DNA of 6,974 nt from Giesbergeria sp. Its GTDB lineage: Bacteria; Pseudomonadota; Gammaproteobacteria; Burkholderiales; Burkholderiaceae_C. Positions 6,523 to 6,974 of this stretch are shown here, piece by piece (position 1 is the first letter of the stretch; the number at the start of each line of letters is the position of its first letter). The notes beneath the pieces are model-generated. The model saw only the letters and a program-made list of their open reading frames with translations, searched no databases and was not told the DNA's origin. The stretch is from the NCBI GenBank assembly GCA_017998735.1, contig JAGOCN010000089.1, forward strand, positions 1 through 6,974. Direction: 5' to 3'. The translations under genes and the position numbers were made by a program.

Positions 6523-6974
6523 GCCCTGGTAGTGGTGCACCCGCCCCTGGTGGTCGGGCGTGCGCTGCGGCGCCAGCGAACCGCCCACCATGCCGGCCAG
6601 GGCGGCCAGCACGCCGGCAAGCTGCTGCGGAAAGGCCTCCGACAGCGCCGGCGTGGCCACAAACAGCAGCCACACGCCCAGCCCCAGCACCACCGCGCAC
6701 AGCGCGCCCTGCGTGGTGGCGCGCTTCCAGTACAGGCCGAACACCAGCGGCACAAATGCGCCCACCAGCGGCACCTGGTAGGCGCCCGAAACCATTTCAT
6801 AAATGGACGTGCCCTGCATGGTGATGGCATACGCCAGCACGATGCCAGTGAACGCCAACACCGACCAGCGCATGGCGCGCAGCGTGGCGGCGTCGCTCAT
6901 GCCGGGGCGCAGGTTGCGCAAAATGTTTTCCACAAAGGTGGTGGACGGCGCCAGCAGCGTGGCCGACGGGGTGG
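6511..6974 (-). CDS. Sodium:solute symporter family protein, C-terminal fragment
   Basis: The last 153 residues of a membrane transporter; the 5' part lies beyond the window. The open frame runs to the window edge without a start; upstream of Val-Glu-Asn (6933) it continues as TLLAPSTTFVENILR. The APxTxFVENILR element followed by hydrophobic helices resembles the late transmembrane region of the SSS (PutP/PanF-like) family. Four hydrophobic segments are visible: WSVLAFTGIVLAYAITM, VPLVGAFVPLVFGLYW, ALCAVVLGLGVWLLFVA and LAGVLAALAGMVGGSLA. A short polar tail ends HHYQGTAV. The substrate cannot be told from this part. It is separated from the fmdB-type gene by 175 bp with a promoter, so it is probably a separate transcription unit. 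Confidence 0.8.
   Translation of the reverse strand, partial: TPSATLLAPSTTFVENILRNLRPGMSDAATLRAMRWSVLAFTGIVLAYAITMQGTSIYEMVSGAYQVPLVGAFVPLVFGLYWKRATTQGALCAVVLGLGVWLLFVATPALSEAFPQQLAGVLAALAGMVGGSLAPQRTPDHQGRVHHYQGTAV

Noticed and set aside
1..6974. CRISPR arrays, tRNA or rRNA genes, insertion sequences
   Set aside because: No regularly spaced repeats, no cloverleaf-like segment and no terminal inverted repeats were recognised on either strand by eye.

Overview
This is a GC-rich chromosomal window in which every gene I can support lies on the minus strand, so the gene order reads from high to low coordinates. Protein similarity and gene order point to a betaproteobacterium of the order Burkholderiales, most likely Comamonadaceae. 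That placement rests on remembered family patterns, not on a database search.

Layout in transcription order. The window opens with the C-terminal part of a sodium:solute symporter (6974-6511). A 175-bp gap follows that holds a sigma70-like promoter with a perfect -10 box. Downstream come an FmdB-type zinc-ribbon protein with a long Ala/Pro/Ser tail (6335-5955), a DUF502 membrane protein (5940-5317) and aspartyl-tRNA synthetase aspS (5219-3405). AspS ends at a strong intrinsic terminator with a UUCG tetraloop (3376-3353). Next is an Mrr-type restriction endonuclease gene (3330-2377), then dihydroneopterin triphosphate pyrophosphatase nudB (2228-1758). An endonuclease/exonuclease/phosphatase-family protein of the YbhP type (1771-1019) overlaps nudB, and cardiolipin synthase clsB (987-1) runs off the window edge.

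How the genes fit together. fmdB, DUF502 and aspS look like one transcription unit. nudB, ybhP-like and clsB form a second tight unit, in which the last two repeat the E. coli ybhP-clsB pairing and suggest a membrane-lipid function. NudB acts in folate synthesis. The mrr-like gene is the only accessory gene. It is a single-gene Type IV-like restriction candidate placed between the two housekeeping units, directly behind the aspS terminator.

Most of the window is ordinary core genome. I do not see a convincing undescribed multi-gene system. The points worth a second look are the solitary mrr insertion, AspRS residues that indicate the non-discriminating (Asp/Asn) form, and the FmdB tail.
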